Origin: Alphaproteobacteria bacterium
GTDB taxonomy: Bacteria; Pseudomonadota; Alphaproteobacteria; Reyranellales; Reyranellaceae
NCBI GenBank assembly: GCA_019635875.1
Contig: JAHBYP010000002.1
Coordinates: forward strand, 62,001-126,000
Direction: 5' to 3'
Length of the DNA: 64,000 nt
Positions 41,843 through 53,430 of the stretch are shown here, piece after piece (positions within the stretch are counted from its first letter, which is position 1; every line of letters starts with the position of its first letter). Both the position numbers and the translations under genes were made by a program. The notes under the pieces are model-generated. The model had not been told where the DNA came from and did no database searches. It was given only the letters and a program-made list of their open reading frames with translations.

Positions 41843-42154
41843 ATGTATGCGGTGATTCGCACCGGCGGCAAGCAGTACCGCGTCGCCGCCAACGAGGTCG
41901 TCACGGTCGACCGCCTGGCCGGCGAGGCGGGCGCTTCGGTCGAGCTGACCGACGTGCTGGCGATCGATGCCGGCGGCGGCCTGAAGATCGGCGCGCCGAC
42001 GGTGTCGGGGGCCAAGGTCACGGCCTCGATCGTCGCGCAGACCCGCAATCCCACCGTGCTGGTGTTCAAGAAGCGCCGGCGCAAGAATTCGCGCCGCAAG
42101 AACGGTCATCGCCAGGAGATGACCCAGCTGCGCATCGACAGCATCGTCGCCTGA
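41843..42154 (+). CDS. rplU: 50S ribosomal protein L21
   Basis: 103 residues from ATG 41843 ([20 protein letters not shown]). The pattern [15 protein letters not shown] near residues 75-90 is the L21 rRNA-binding loop. L21 binds 23S rRNA in the large subunit. It heads the conserved rplU-rpmA pair, and rpmA begins 21 nt after the stop. Confidence 0.97.
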   Translation: MYAVIRTGGKQYRVAANEVVTVDRLAGEAGASVELTDVLAIDAGGGLKIGAPTVSGAKVTASIVAQTRNPTVLVFKKRRRKNSRRKNGHRQEMTQLRIDSIVA

Positions 42155-42175
42155 GCGACGGCAGGAGTAGAAGGT

Positions 42176-42445
42176 ATGGCTCACCATAAGGCAGGCGGTT
42201 CATCCCGCAACGGCCGCGACTCCGAGAGCAAGCGGCTCGGCGTGAAGCGTTTCGGCGGCCAGGCCGTGCTGTCGGGCAACGTGCTGGTGCGCCAGCGCGG
42301 CACCAGGATGGCCGCGGGCGCCAATGTCGGCGTCGGCCGCGACCACACGCTATTCGCCACCGCCGACGGCAAGGTGAAGTTCGCCACCCGCAAGGGCGGC
42401 AAGGTGTTCGTCAGCGTCGAGCCGGTGCCGGTGGCCGCCGAATAG
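42176..42445 (+). CDS. rpmA: 50S ribosomal protein L27
   Basis: 89 residues ([20 protein letters not shown]), with the usual L27 N-terminus that reaches the peptidyl-transferase centre and the VLVRQRGTR stretch. It follows rplU by 21 nt and is co-transcribed. A strong terminator follows at 42475-42505. Confidence 0.97.
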   Translation: MAHHKAGGSSRNGRDSESKRLGVKRFGGQAVLSGNVLVRQRGTRMAAGANVGVGRDHTLFATADGKVKFATRKGGKVFVSVEPVPVAAE

Positions 42446-42474
42446 GCGTTCCCCGAACCAGGCGTGCATGCGGA

Positions 42475-42505
42475 GGGGAACGGCGACGTTCCCCTTCTTT
42501 CGTTT
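42475..42505 (+). terminator. Intrinsic terminator of rplU-rpmA
   Basis: An 8-bp perfect stem (GGGGAACG/CGTTCCCC) with a GCGA tetraloop, followed by TTCTTTCGTTT. It lies 30 nt after the rpmA stop. Confidence 0.85.
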
Positions 42506-42507
42506 GA

Positions 42508-43567
<1,060 letters not shown>

Positions 43568-43575
43568 GCTTCCCC

Positions 43576-43676
43576 GTCGTCCTGAGCGCAGCGAAGGACC
43601 GCGCGGCGGCGCGAACGGACACGGCGCTCGCGTGCAGCCGCGATACCGCGAGGTCCTTCGCTGCGCTCAGGACGAC
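43576..43676. repeat. Inverted repeat with perfect 25-bp arms
   Basis: Arms of 25 bp starting GTCGTCCTGAGCGCAGCGAA pair perfectly across a 51-bp centre. It lies in the obgE-proB gap, 8 nt after the obgE stop and 12 nt before the proB ATG. It is a variant of the 'GAGCGCAGC' family and could form a strong hairpin in the leader of proB. Confidence 0.88.
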
Positions 43677-43688
43677 AGCGAGGGCGGC

Positions 43689-44822
43689 ATGACCGCCCGC
43701 AGCGGCGACAAGCTTCTGGCCGGCGCCAGACGCGTCGTGCTGAAGATCGGCTCGTCGCTGATCGTCGATGAGACGAGCGGGGTAGTGCGCCGCGAGTGGC
43801 TCGACGCCCTGGCCGACGACATTGCGCGCCTGCGCAAATTGGGCGCCGAGGTCGTCGTCGTGTCGTCGGGCGCCATTCGCCTCGGCCGCGCGCGGCTCGG
43901 CCTGCCACGCGGCGCGCTGCGCCTGGAGCAGAAGCAGGCCGCCGCCGCCGTGGGCCAGATCGGCCTGGCGCAGGCCTGGCAGCAGACGCTGGCGCGCCAC
44001 GACATCGTCGCCGGGCAGCTGCTGCTCACGCTGGAGGACAGCGAGGCGCGCGAGCGCTACCTGAACGCGCGTCACACGACGACGGTGCTGCTCGAGCAAC
44101 GCGCCGTGCCGGTGATCAACGAGAACGACACGGTGGCCACCGCCGAGATCCGCTTCGGCGACAACGATCGCCTGGCCGCGCGCGTGGCCGAGATGACCAG
44201 CGCCGACACGCTGGTGCTGTTCTCCGACATCGACGGCCTCTACAGCGCCGATCCGCGGCGCGACCCCAAGGCCGAGTTCATCGCCGAGGTGCGCCGCATC
44301 ACGCCGGAGATCGAGGCGATGGCCGGCGTCGCCAACAGCGAGCTCAGCAATGGCGGCATGGTGACCAAGCTGATCGCCGCGCGCATCGCCATGGCCGCCG
44401 GCTGCCGCATGGCGATCGTCGATGGCGGCCGGCTCAATCCGCTCGCCGCCCTGCTCGACGGTGCCGCGCGCTGCACCTGGTTCCTGCCCGCCGCCACGCC
44501 GCAGACCGCGCGCAAGCGCTGGATCGGCGGCACGCTCAAGCCCGCCGGCACGCTCACGGTCGATGACGGCGCGGCCAAAGCGCTGGGCGCGGGCAAGAGC
44601 CTGCTGCCCGCCGGCGTGGTCTCGGTCGAGGGCGACTTCGTCGCCGGCGCTCCGGTGCTGGTGCGCGACCGCGCCGGCCGCACCTTGGCGCGCGGCCTGG
44701 TGGCCTATGCCGCCGAGGACGCACGGCGCATCGCCGGCCGCAAAAGCGCGGAGATCGAGAAGGCGTTGGGCTGGCGCGGCGCCGACGAGCTGATCCACCG
44801 CGACGATCTGGCGATGGAATAA
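43689..44822 (+). CDS. proB: Glutamate 5-kinase
   Basis: 377 residues from ATG 43689. The kinase domain starts VVLKIGSSLIVDE, with VSSGAIRLGR and INENDTVATAEIRFGDND typical of ProB. The C-terminal PUA domain occupies about 280-370 (GTLTVDDGAAKALGAGKSLL). ProB makes gamma-glutamyl phosphate, the first step of proline synthesis. Its partner proA lies about 6.8 kb downstream, which is unusual. Confidence 0.96.
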   Translation: MTARSGDKLLAGARRVVLKIGSSLIVDETSGVVRREWLDALADDIARLRKLGAEVVVVSSGAIRLGRARLGLPRGALRLEQKQAAAAVGQIGLAQAWQQTLARHDIVAGQLLLTLEDSEARERYLNARHTTTVLLEQRAVPVINENDTVATAEIRFGDNDRLAARVAEMTSADTLVLFSDIDGLYSADPRRDPKAEFIAEVRRITPEIEAMAGVANSELSNGGMVTKLIAARIAMAAGCRMAIVDGGRLNPLAALLDGAARCTWFLPAATPQTARKRWIGGTLKPAGTLTVDDGAAKALGAGKSLLPAGVVSVEGDFVAGAPVLVRDRAGRTLARGLVAYAAEDARRIAGRKSAEIEKALGWRGADELIHRDDLAME

Positions 44823-44856
44823 GGCGTTTCGGCATAGCCCTTGCGAGTCGTTCGCG

Positions 44857-44882
44857 GGGCGCTGTCCATGGACAGCGCCCCT
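44857..44882 (+). terminator. Hairpin after proB, likely terminator
   Basis: GGGGCGCTGTCC and GGACAGCGCCCC form a 12-bp perfect stem with a 2-nt loop, 34 nt after the proB stop. It lacks a T-tract but is well placed before the next operon. Confidence 0.6.
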
Positions 44883-44952
44883 TGAGGCTCGCCATACTGC
44901 CCCCCGCATGCGGCCGGCACAACGGCGTGCCGCCCGCGTTGGGGAGTGGACC

Positions 44953-46560
44953 ATGAGGACGATTTTCACATCGCGTATCGCGCGCGCCGCCCTGGCGAGC
45001 GCCGCGCTCGCACTGGCCGCGCCATCCGGCGCCGCCCTGGCTCAGGAAAAGGTGCTGAAGGCGGTGATGCACGCCGACGTGCGCGTCATCGACCCGATCT
45101 GGACGACGCAGACCATCGCCAATATCCACGGCATGCTGGTCTACGACACGCTGTTCGGCAACGACGTCAACATGCAGCCCAAGCCGCAGATGGTGGGCAA
45201 GTACGAGATCAGCGCCGACAAGCTCACCTACACCTTCACCCTGCGCGACGGGCTGAAGTTCAGCGACGGCTCGGCGGTGACGACCAAGGACGTCATCGCC
45301 TCGCTGCAGCGCTGGGGCAGGAAGGACGGCGTCGGGCTGCGCCTGTTCTCCTTCGTCGACAAGCTCGAGGCGGTCGACGACAAGACCTTCAAGATGATGC
45401 TGAAGAAGCCCTACGGCATGGTGCTGGAGTCGCTGGGCAAGACCAACTCCTCGGTGCCTGTGATCATGCGCGAGAAGGAGGCGCAGACCGACCACAACAC
45501 CCAGGTGAAGGAATCGGTCGGCTCCGGCCCGTACATGATGCTGCGCGACCAGTGGGTGCCGGGCAGCAAGGCGGTCTACGTCAAGAATCCGCACTACGTG
45601 CCGCGTCCGGGCAACGAGCCGCCCTCGTCCTTCTCCGGCAGCAAAATCGCCGGCGTCGACCGCATCGAACTGGTGTGGATCGCCGATTCGCAGACCGCGA
45701 TGTCGGCGCTGATCAACGGCGAGGTCGATTTCTACGAGAACCCCGGCATCGACTTCCTGCCCATCCTGCAGAAGGCCAAGGGCGTGAAGCTGACGAAGAC
45801 CGGCGATCTCGACAGCACGCACGGCATGATCCGGCTCAACCACCTGCATCCGCCGTTCAACAACGTCAAGGCACGCCAGGCGATGCTGCACCTGATCAAC
45901 CAGGAGGACTTCCTGCGTGCGATCATCGGCGACGCCGAGTACTACCGCGTCTGCCACGGGCTGATCACCTGCGGCTCGCCGCTCAGCAACGATGGCGGCA
46001 GCGCCATGCTCAAAGAGTACAATCCCAAGAAGGCGTTGCAGCTGCTGAAGGAGGCCGGCTACAAGGGCGAGCCGATCACAATCCTCGCGACCACCGACCA
46101 CAACACCATCACGCCGGCCACCCAGGTGCTGATCCAGGCGATGCGCGAGGCCGGCATCAACCTCGATGTGCAGTCGATGGACTGGGGCTCGGTGGTGTCG
46201 CGCCGCGCCAAGAAGGACCCGCCGGCGCAGGGCGGCTGGAACATCTTCATCACCACGACCGGCGGCGTCGGCGCCTCCAACCCGGTGCTGCACACCTGGC
46301 TGGGCGCGGCCTGCGACAAGGGCCTGTTCGGCTGGCCGTGCGACGCGAAGATCGAGGAGCTGCGCAACGCCTTCGCCTTCGCCCAGACCGAAGACGAGAA
46401 GAAGCGGATCGCCAAGGAGCTGCAGACGCGCGCCATCGAGCAGGTCGTCTACATCCCCTTCGGCCAGTGGAGCACGCCGCTGGCCTACCGCGCCGACCGC
46501 ATCGAGGGCATCGTGCCCAACACCGGGCTCGCGGTGCTCTGGGGCATCAAGAAGAAGTAG
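44953..46560 (+). CDS. ABC transporter substrate-binding protein, peptide/opine type (SBP family 5)
   Basis: 535 residues from ATG 44953. A signal peptide (MRTIFTSRIARAALASAALA) is followed by the family-5 start EKVLKAVMHADVRVIDPIW. The pattern GRKDGVGLRLFSFVDKLEAV and the later VGSGPYMM are typical of dipeptide/oligopeptide-binding proteins. It opens an operon with two permeases and two ATPases. It should deliver peptides or similar ligands; the ligand is not predictable. Confidence 0.92.
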   Translation: MRTIFTSRIARAALASAALALAAPSGAALAQEKVLKAVMHADVRVIDPIWTTQTIANIHGMLVYDTLFGNDVNMQPKPQMVGKYEISADKLTYTFTLRDGLKFSDGSAVTTKDVIASLQRWGRKDGVGLRLFSFVDKLEAVDDKTFKMMLKKPYGMVLESLGKTNSSVPVIMREKEAQTDHNTQVKESVGSGPYMMLRDQWVPGSKAVYVKNPHYVPRPGNEPPSSFSGSKIAGVDRIELVWIADSQTAMSALINGEVDFYENPGIDFLPILQKAKGVKLTKTGDLDSTHGMIRLNHLHPPFNNVKARQAMLHLINQEDFLRAIIGDAEYYRVCHGLITCGSPLSNDGGSAMLKEYNPKKALQLLKEAGYKGEPITILATTDHNTITPATQVLIQAMREAGINLDVQSMDWGSVVSRRAKKDPPAQGGWNIFITTTGGVGASNPVLHTWLGAACDKGLFGWPCDAKIEELRNAFAFAQTEDEKKRIAKELQTRAIEQVVYIPFGQWSTPLAYRADRIEGIVPNTGLAVLWGIKKK

Positions 46561-46567
46561 TTTCCTG

Positions 46568-46616
46568 CCTCCCTCTCCCTGCGAAGGCGGGGAGAGGGTT
46601 GGGGTGAGAGGCTTCC
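46568..46616. repeat. Single-arm copy of the 'CTCCCCGCGAAGGCGGGGAG' repeat
   Basis: CCTCTCCCTGCGAAGGCGGG-type sequence forms a short hairpin in the gap between the binding-protein gene and the first permease gene. It resembles one arm of 49477-49630. Confidence 0.65.
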
Positions 46617-46628
46617 ACTAGACCAATC

Positions 46629-47570
46629 ATGACCGCGTACATCATCCGCCGCCTGTTCGCGACCCTGCCGGTCATGGCGGTCGTCACCGTCTTCGTCTTC
46701 TTCCTGCTGCGCCTTGCGCCGGGCGATCCGGCGGCGATCATCGCCGGCGACGACGCCACCGCCGCCGACCTCGAGGCGGTGCGCATCAAGCTCGGCCTGC
46801 ACCTGCCGATCTACGAGCAGTTCGGGCTGTGGATCTGGCGCCTGGCGCAAGGCGACCTCGGCGTCTCGATCTTCTCCGACCTGCCGGTGACCCGCCTGAT
46901 CGCGCAGCGCGTCGAGCCCACCCTGGCGCTGACGCTTTCGACCCTTTTCGTCGCCGTGTCGCTGGCCATCCCGGTGGGCGTGATCGCCGCCTGGCAGGCG
47001 CGCAGGCTGGCCGACCGTGCGGTGATGGTCTTCGCGGTTCTGGGCTTCGCCATCCCCGGATTCCTCGCCGCCTACATCCTGATCTGGATCTTCGCGGTGA
47101 AGCTGCAGCTGCTGCCGGTGCAGGGCTATCGTCCGATCGGCGAGGGCTTCTGGCCGTTCGTTGAGGGCCTGATCCTGCCCTCGATCGCGCTGGGCGTGAC
47201 CTACATGGCACTGATCGCGCGCATCACCCGCGCCTCGATGCTCGAGGTGCTGTCGCAGGACTACATCCGCACCGCCAACTCCAAGGGTCTCGCGACCAAG
47301 CGCGTGCTGCTGCTGCACGCGCTGAAGAATGCCGCCGTGCCCATCGTCACCGTGATCGGCATCGGCATCGCGCTGCTGATCTCCGGCGTGGTGATCACCG
47401 AGACGGTGTTCAACATCCCTGGCCTGGGCCGCCTCACCGTCGATGCCGTGCTCAAGCACGACTACCCGATCGTGCAGGGCCTGATCATGGTCTTCGCCGC
47501 CGCCAAGGTGCTAGTCAACCTGATGATCGACATTTCCTACGCCTTCCTCGACCCGCGTATCCGGTACTGA
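46629..47570 (+). CDS. ABC transporter permease, DppB type
   Basis: 313 residues with six membrane helices. The N-terminus (MTAYIIRRLFATLPVMAVVT) and the EAA-loop region (LEVLSQDYIRTANSKGL) match DppB-like permeases of peptide importers. It forms the channel with the next permease gene, which starts 2 nt after its stop. No convincing ribosome binding site is visible at the ATG. Confidence 0.92.
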   Translation: MTAYIIRRLFATLPVMAVVTVFVFFLLRLAPGDPAAIIAGDDATAADLEAVRIKLGLHLPIYEQFGLWIWRLAQGDLGVSIFSDLPVTRLIAQRVEPTLALTLSTLFVAVSLAIPVGVIAAWQARRLADRAVMVFAVLGFAIPGFLAAYILIWIFAVKLQLLPVQGYRPIGEGFWPFVEGLILPSIALGVTYMALIARITRASMLEVLSQDYIRTANSKGLATKRVLLLHALKNAAVPIVTVIGIGIALLISGVVITETVFNIPGLGRLTVDAVLKHDYPIVQGLIMVFAAAKVLVNLMIDISYAFLDPRIRY

Positions 47571-47572
47571 GC

Positions 47573-48459
47573 ATGGTCGCCGTTCCCTCCGACGCCGCGC
47601 TGGCGTCCAGCATCGAACCGACGTCCTCGCTGGCGCAGCGCATCTGGACGCCGATCCGGCGCAACCCGACGATCTTCGCCGGTGCCCTGCTGCTGTCTAT
47701 CCTGGTGACGCTCGCGATCATCGCGCCGTGGATCAGCCCGGATCCGCTGAAGCAGAACACGATCAACCGCCTGCGCCCGCCCTCGGAGAAATTCTGGTTC
47801 GGCACCGACCAGTACGGCCGCGACAACTTCGCCCGCACGCTGCACGGCGCACGCGTCTCGCTGATCGTCGGCATCACCGTGGCCGCGATCTCCGCCGTGA
47901 TCGGCCTGGCGCTGGGCATCGTCTGCGGCTATTTCCGCCGCGTCGACGCCTTCGTCATGCGCATCATGGACGGCATCATGGCGATCCCGTCCATCCTGCT
48001 GGCGATCGCCCTGATCACGCTGACGCGGCCCGGCCTGGCCATCGTCATCATCGCCATCGTCATCCCCGAGGTGCCGCGCGTGGTGCGCGTCGTGCGCTCG
48101 GTGGTGCTCTCGATCCGCGCCCAGCCCTACATCGAAAGCGCCATCGCCGGCGGCACCAGGGGCTTCAAGCTGCTGGTACGCCACATCCTGCCCAACACGC
48201 TGGCGCCCCTGATCGTGCAGGGCACGTTCATCTGTGCCGCCGGCATGCTGATCGAAGCTAGCCTGTCGTTCCTCGGCGCCGGCGTGCCGCTGGAGATCCC
48301 GAGCTGGGGCAACATCATCGCCCAGGGCCGCAGCTTCTTCCTGCGCGCGCCGTGGTGCATCTTCATCCCCGGCGCCTTCCTGGCGCTCACCGTGCTGGCG
48401 GTGAACCTGCTGGGCGACGGCCTGCGCGACCGGCTCGATCCGCGACTGGCGAGGCGCAT

Positions 48460-48463
<4 letters not shown>
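47573..48463 (+). CDS. ABC transporter permease, DppC type
   Basis: 296 residues. A longer N-terminal cytoplasmic part leads into six helices, and the family pattern [20 protein letters not shown] is present near residues 75-95. The EAA loop reads [20 protein letters not shown]. It pairs with the DppB-type permease just upstream. Its stop overlaps the start of the ATPase gene. Confidence 0.92.
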
Positions 48464-49461
<998 letters not shown>

Positions 49462-49476
49462 ACGACGACATTCTTC

Positions 49477-49630
49477 CCTTCTCCCCGCGAAGGCGGGGAG
49501 AAGGTGCCCGAAGGGCGGATGAGGGGCTTCCTGGACGTCTCAACAACGCCAGCGTCCGCTTCGACGCCGCAAAGCCCCTCATCCGCCTCGCTGCGCTCGG
49601 CACCTTCTCCCCGCCTTCGCGGGGAGAAGG
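49477..49630. repeat. Inverted repeat, 'CTTCTCCCCGCGAAGGCGGG' family
   Basis: A 154-bp element between the DppD- and DppF-type genes. Its arms carry the CTTCTCCCCGC/GCGGGGAGAAG pair, GGCACC/GGTGCC and CGGATGAGGGGC/GCCCCTCATCCG pairs. The transcript could fold into a long hairpin that would separate translation of the two ATPases. Confidence 0.85.
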
Positions 49631-49639
49631 AGAACTGCC

Positions 49640-50650
49640 ATGAGCGACGCCCCCAGCCTGGAAGTGCGCGACCTGGTCAAGCACTTCCCCATCCACAGCG
49701 GCCTGCTGCAGCGGCGCACCGGTGCGGTGAAGGCGGTCGACGGCGTGAGCTTCGCCATCCGCCGCGGCGAAACGCTGGGTCTCGTCGGCGAATCCGGCTG
49801 CGGCAAGTCGACCGTCGGCAAGACCGTGCTGAAGCTGATCGAGCCGACGTCCGGCCAGATCATGCTTGACGGCGAGGACGTCACGCATCTCTCGCCGGGC
49901 CGCATGTGGCACCACCGCCGGCGCATCCAGACAGTGTTCCAGGACCCCTACTCCTCGATGAACCCGCGCCTGAAGGTCGGCACCATCGTCGGCGAGCCGC
50001 TGGAGAATTTCGGCATCGCGGCGGGCAAGGAGAAGGATGAGCGGGTCGCCCAGCTGCTGCAGCGCGTCGGCATGCGGCCCGACGCGATGGGGCGCTTCAC
50101 CCACGAATTCTCCGGCGGCCAGCGCCAACGCCTGGGCATCGCCAAGGCGCTGGCGGTGAACCCCGACGTGATCGTCGCCGACGAGCCGGTCTCGGCGCTC
50201 GACGTCTCAGTGCAGGCGCAGGTGCTGAACCTGATGATCGACCTCCAGGACGAGTACCAGCTCGCCTATCTCTTCATCAGCCACGACCTGGCGGTGATGC
50301 GTCACATCAGCCACCGCATCGCCGTGATGTATCTCGGCCGCATCGTCGAGCTGACCGACAAGCGCACGCTGTTCTCGATGCCGATGCATCCCTACACCGA
50401 GGCGCTGCTCTCGGCCGCACCGGTGCCGGATCCGGCGAAGAAGAAGGCGCGGCGCGTCATCGTGCAGGGCGACGTGCCCAGCCCGGCCAAGCCACCACCG
50501 GGCTGCCACTTCCACACCCGCTGCCCCTACGCCCTGCCCAGGTGCAAGGTCGAGGTGCCGCCGCTAATCGAGGTGGCGCAAGGCCACCATGTGGCGTGCC
50601 TGCGCCGGCCGGTAGGTGCGTCGCCCGAGCCGCTCACGCCGACGGCGTGA
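49640..50650 (+). CDS. Peptide ABC transporter ATP-binding protein, DppF type
   Basis: 336 residues from ATG 49640 behind GGAGAAGGAG. Walker [10 protein letters not shown], signature [12 protein letters not shown] and Walker [14 protein letters not shown] are all present. The C-terminal [14 protein letters not shown] matches the oligopeptide-transporter extension. It is the second ATPase of the operon and ends right before the convergent PhzF-like gene. Confidence 0.93.
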   Translation: MSDAPSLEVRDLVKHFPIHSGLLQRRTGAVKAVDGVSFAIRRGETLGLVGESGCGKSTVGKTVLKLIEPTSGQIMLDGEDVTHLSPGRMWHHRRRIQTVFQDPYSSMNPRLKVGTIVGEPLENFGIAAGKEKDERVAQLLQRVGMRPDAMGRFTHEFSGGQRQRLGIAKALAVNPDVIVADEPVSALDVSVQAQVLNLMIDLQDEYQLAYLFISHDLAVMRHISHRIAVMYLGRIVELTDKRTLFSMPMHPYTEALLSAAPVPDPAKKKARRVIVQGDVPSPAKPPPGCHFHTRCPYALPRCKVEVPPLIEVAQGHHVACLRRPVGASPEPLTPTA

Positions 50651-51493
50651 TCAGACCGTCACGCGACCCTCGATGCAGGTGACTGTGCGGCCACCGATCC
50701 AGATGTCCTCGCCGTCCTGCTCGACATGCACGCGGCCGGCGCGGCCCAGCGCAGTGCCCTGGCTCGCCACATAGGCAGGCGGGGCAAGGCCGGCGCCGAT
50801 CATCCATTGCGCGAGGCCGGCGTTGAGGCTGCCGGTCACCGAATCCTCGGTCGAGCGGCTGGGCACGAAGGCGCGCACCTCGAACTGTGCCTCGCTGCCG
50901 TCCGCCTTGGGATCCCACGGGCCGACAACGCCGGGCTTCAGGTCCGCCATCGCCGCATGGTCGGGCCGCAAGGCCAGCACCGCCGCGCGACTCTGCAGCA
51001 TCACGCCGATCCATCCCGGACCATTGTCGCACCATTGCGACGCCTTGATCGCCGCGCGCTCGATGCGCAAGCCGTTGGCGATGCGCTCGAGCGTCGGCTC
51101 GTCGACATCGCCTGCGCGGCGCAGTGGCGGCGCGGCGAAGGCGAGGCGCTCGCCGTCGCGCTTGATGCGGATCAGGCCGGCGGCGCATTCCTGCACGACG
51201 TGGCCGCCCCTGGGGGCATTGCCGGCGTTCAGCCACACCTGGCAGCTGCCCAGGGTGGGATGGCCGGCAAAGGGCAGCTCGCGCTCGGGCGTGAAGATGC
51301 GCACGCGGTAGTCGGCGCCGGCTTGCGTCGGCGCGAGCAGGAACGTGGTCTCGCTGAGATTGGTCCAGTTGGCGAAGGCCGCCATCGCCGCGTCCGACAG
51401 CCCGTCGGCCCCGATCACGACGGCCAGCGGATTGCCCTTGAGCGGGGCGGAGGCAAAGACATCGACCTGCTGAAAGGAGAACGATCCGCCCAT
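50651..51493 (-). CDS. PhzF family isomerase/epimerase-like protein
   Basis: 280 residues from ATG 51493 with GGGAG upstream. The start MGGSFSFQQVDVFASAPLKG with NPLAVV next is the PhzF family signature, and a second domain follows (TRSTEDSVTGSLNAGL-like; here PSRSTEDSVTGSLNAG). Family members include diaminopimelate-epimerase-like isomerases and enzymes of small-molecule metabolism. The substrate is unknown. It is convergent with the peptide transporter and divergent from proA. Confidence 0.87.
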   Translation of the reverse strand: MGGSFSFQQVDVFASAPLKGNPLAVVIGADGLSDAAMAAFANWTNLSETTFLLAPTQAGADYRVRIFTPERELPFAGHPTLGSCQVWLNAGNAPRGGHVVQECAAGLIRIKRDGERLAFAAPPLRRAGDVDEPTLERIANGLRIERAAIKASQWCDNGPGWIGVMLQSRAAVLALRPDHAAMADLKPGVVGPWDPKADGSEAQFEVRAFVPSRSTEDSVTGSLNAGLAQWMIGAGLAPPAYVASQGTALGRAGRVHVEQDGEDIWIGGRTVTCIEGRVTV

Positions 51494-51606
51494 GGCTGGC
51501 TCCCGGTCTGGCGGGCGCATTCTGGCCGTGGGACGCTGTGGAACGGACCGGCAACTTGTCCCTGATGTCGGCGCACAATATAAGACCCGCCAGAGGGACA
51601 TCAGGC

Positions 51607-52902
51607 ATGAACGCCCAGGCCCAGACATTGGCCAAGCCAGTCGAATCGGATGTCGCGGCCCTGATCGCCGACATGGGCGCGCGCGCCCGCGCCGCGGCGG
51701 CGTCGCTGCGCGTGGCCCCGAGCGCGGCCAAGAACGCCGCCCTGGTCGAGGCGGCGCGGCTGATCCGCGCCGAAGCCGGGGCGATCCTCGAGGCCAATGC
51801 CCGCGATATGACGGCGGCGCGCGGGCGCGGCCTCAGCGCCGCCCTGCTCGACCGGCTGGAGCTCAGCCCGTCGCGCGTCGAGGCCATGGCGCACGGGCTC
51901 GACGACATCGTCGCCCTGCCCGATCCCGTCGGCCAGATGATCGAGGAATGGTCGCGGCCCAACGGCCTGAAGATCGCCCGCGTGCGCGTACCGATCGGCT
52001 GCATCGGGGTAATTTATGAATCGCGGCCCAACGTCACCGCCGATGCCGGCGCGCTCTGCCTGAAATCGGGCAACGCCGTGGTCCTGCGCGGCGGCTCGGA
52101 GAGCATCCATTCCTCGCGCGCCATCGTCGCGTGCCTGCGCCGCGGCCTCGTCGAGGCCGGGTTGCCGGAGGATTGCGTGCAGCTGGTGCCGACCACCGAT
52201 CGCGCCGCGGTGGGCGAGATGCTGCGCGCCACCGGGCACCTCAACCTGATCGTGCCGCGCGGCGGAAAGGCGCTGATCGAGCGCGTGATGGCCGAAAGCC
52301 GCGTGCCGGTGCTCAAGCATTTCGACGGGCTGTGCCACGTCTATGTCGATCGCGACGCCGACATCGCCATGGCGCGCGACGTGGTGGCCAACGCCAAGAT
52401 GCGTCGCGTCGGCGTCTGCGGCGCGGCCGAGACGCTGCTGATCGACCGCGCGGCGCTCAGCACGCACGCTAGGCCGGTGATCGACCGGCTGATCGAGCTG
52501 GGCTGCGAGGTGCGCGGCGACGCCGAGGTGCGCCGGCTCGACGACCGCGTCGGCGAGGCCAGCGAGCAGGACTGGCGCACCGAGTACCTCGCGCCGATCA
52601 TCTCGGTCGCGGTGGTCGACGGCGTCGCGGGTGCCGCCCGGCACATCGCGACCTACGGCTCGGGCCACACCGAGTCGATCGTCACCGACAACGCCGCCAC
52701 CGCCGAGCGCTTCCTGGCCGACGTCGACAGCGCCATCGTCATGCACAACGCCTCGACGCAGTTCGCCGACGGCTTCGAGTTCGGCCTGGGCGCGGAGATC
52801 GGCATCTCGACCGACCGCCTGCACGCGCGCGGGCCGGTCGGGCTGGTCGAGCTGACCACCTACAAGAACATCGTGCGCGGCGCCGGCACGATCAGGCCCT
52901 AG
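51607..52902 (+). CDS. proA: Gamma-glutamyl phosphate reductase
   Basis: 431 residues from ATG 51607. The family patterns IGCIGVIYESRPNVT and GNAVVLRGGSE are present, with the catalytic cysteine in RRVGVCGAAETLL. ProA reduces gamma-glutamyl phosphate to the semialdehyde, the second step of proline synthesis. It is separated from proB by a transporter operon. The small exported-protein gene starts 2 nt after its stop. Confidence 0.96.
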   Translation: MNAQAQTLAKPVESDVAALIADMGARARAAAASLRVAPSAAKNAALVEAARLIRAEAGAILEANARDMTAARGRGLSAALLDRLELSPSRVEAMAHGLDDIVALPDPVGQMIEEWSRPNGLKIARVRVPIGCIGVIYESRPNVTADAGALCLKSGNAVVLRGGSESIHSSRAIVACLRRGLVEAGLPEDCVQLVPTTDRAAVGEMLRATGHLNLIVPRGGKALIERVMAESRVPVLKHFDGLCHVYVDRDADIAMARDVVANAKMRRVGVCGAAETLLIDRAALSTHARPVIDRLIELGCEVRGDAEVRRLDDRVGEASEQDWRTEYLAPIISVAVVDGVAGAARHIATYGSGHTESIVTDNAATAERFLADVDSAIVMHNASTQFADGFEFGLGAEIGISTDRLHARGPVGLVELTTYKNIVRGAGTIRP

Positions 52903-52904
52903 GC

Positions 52905-53426
52905 ATGCGACCTCTCCTGCGGGCCGCCATCGCCGCGGCGCTGTGCATGGCCACGCTGTCCGCCTTGGCCGCGCCCAGCGACCGCAAGCCGCCGCGCGGC
53001 TATCCCTTCGTGCGCATCGACGCCGGCCCGGGCCGCACCAACGGACCGGTCGAGACCAACGTCGTGCCGCTGTGGCCGATCCGCTCGTGCTTCGGCTGGG
53101 TCGTGGTGCTGCGCGGGCCCGATCGCCTGGTCGAGATGACCGAGAAGCAGTTTGCGCCCGGTCCGACGCGCTTCACCGGCAGCGATTTCACGATCGGTCC
53201 GAATTCCGACTCCACGACGATGATCAGGCGCATGCCGGTGGTCGGCGGCAAGCTGAGCCACACCTGGTGCGTCAATGATGCGGACCCGCCGGGCGAGTGG
53301 CGCTTCGAGATCTATGTCGACGGCGTCTTCGTCGCCGAGTTCCGCTTCTGCGGCATCAAGCTGCCCGAGGGTCAGCCGTTCAGGCTCGAGGAGCTGGCGT
53401 GCCGCAACACGACTCCGTCTTCCTGA
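52905..53426 (+). CDS. Exported protein of unknown function
   Basis: 173 residues. A signal peptide (MRPLLRAAIAAALCMATLSA) ends near LAAP. The mature part has about four cysteines and a beta-rich look (YVDGVFVAEFRFCGIKLPEG), with no known family recognised. It lies between proA and nadD on the same strand with 2- and 4-nt gaps, so it is probably part of that operon. Confidence 0.7.
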   Translation: MRPLLRAAIAAALCMATLSALAAPSDRKPPRGYPFVRIDAGPGRTNGPVETNVVPLWPIRSCFGWVVVLRGPDRLVEMTEKQFAPGPTRFTGSDFTIGPNSDSTTMIRRMPVVGGKLSHTWCVNDADPPGEWRFEIYVDGVFVAEFRFCGIKLPEGQPFRLEELACRNTTPSS

Positions 53427-53430
53427 GCGC

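Noticed and set aside
46561..46628. Intrinsic terminator between the binding protein and permease genes
   Set aside because: The hairpin there is an arm of a repeat and lacks a T-tract; the genes are probably still co-transcribed.
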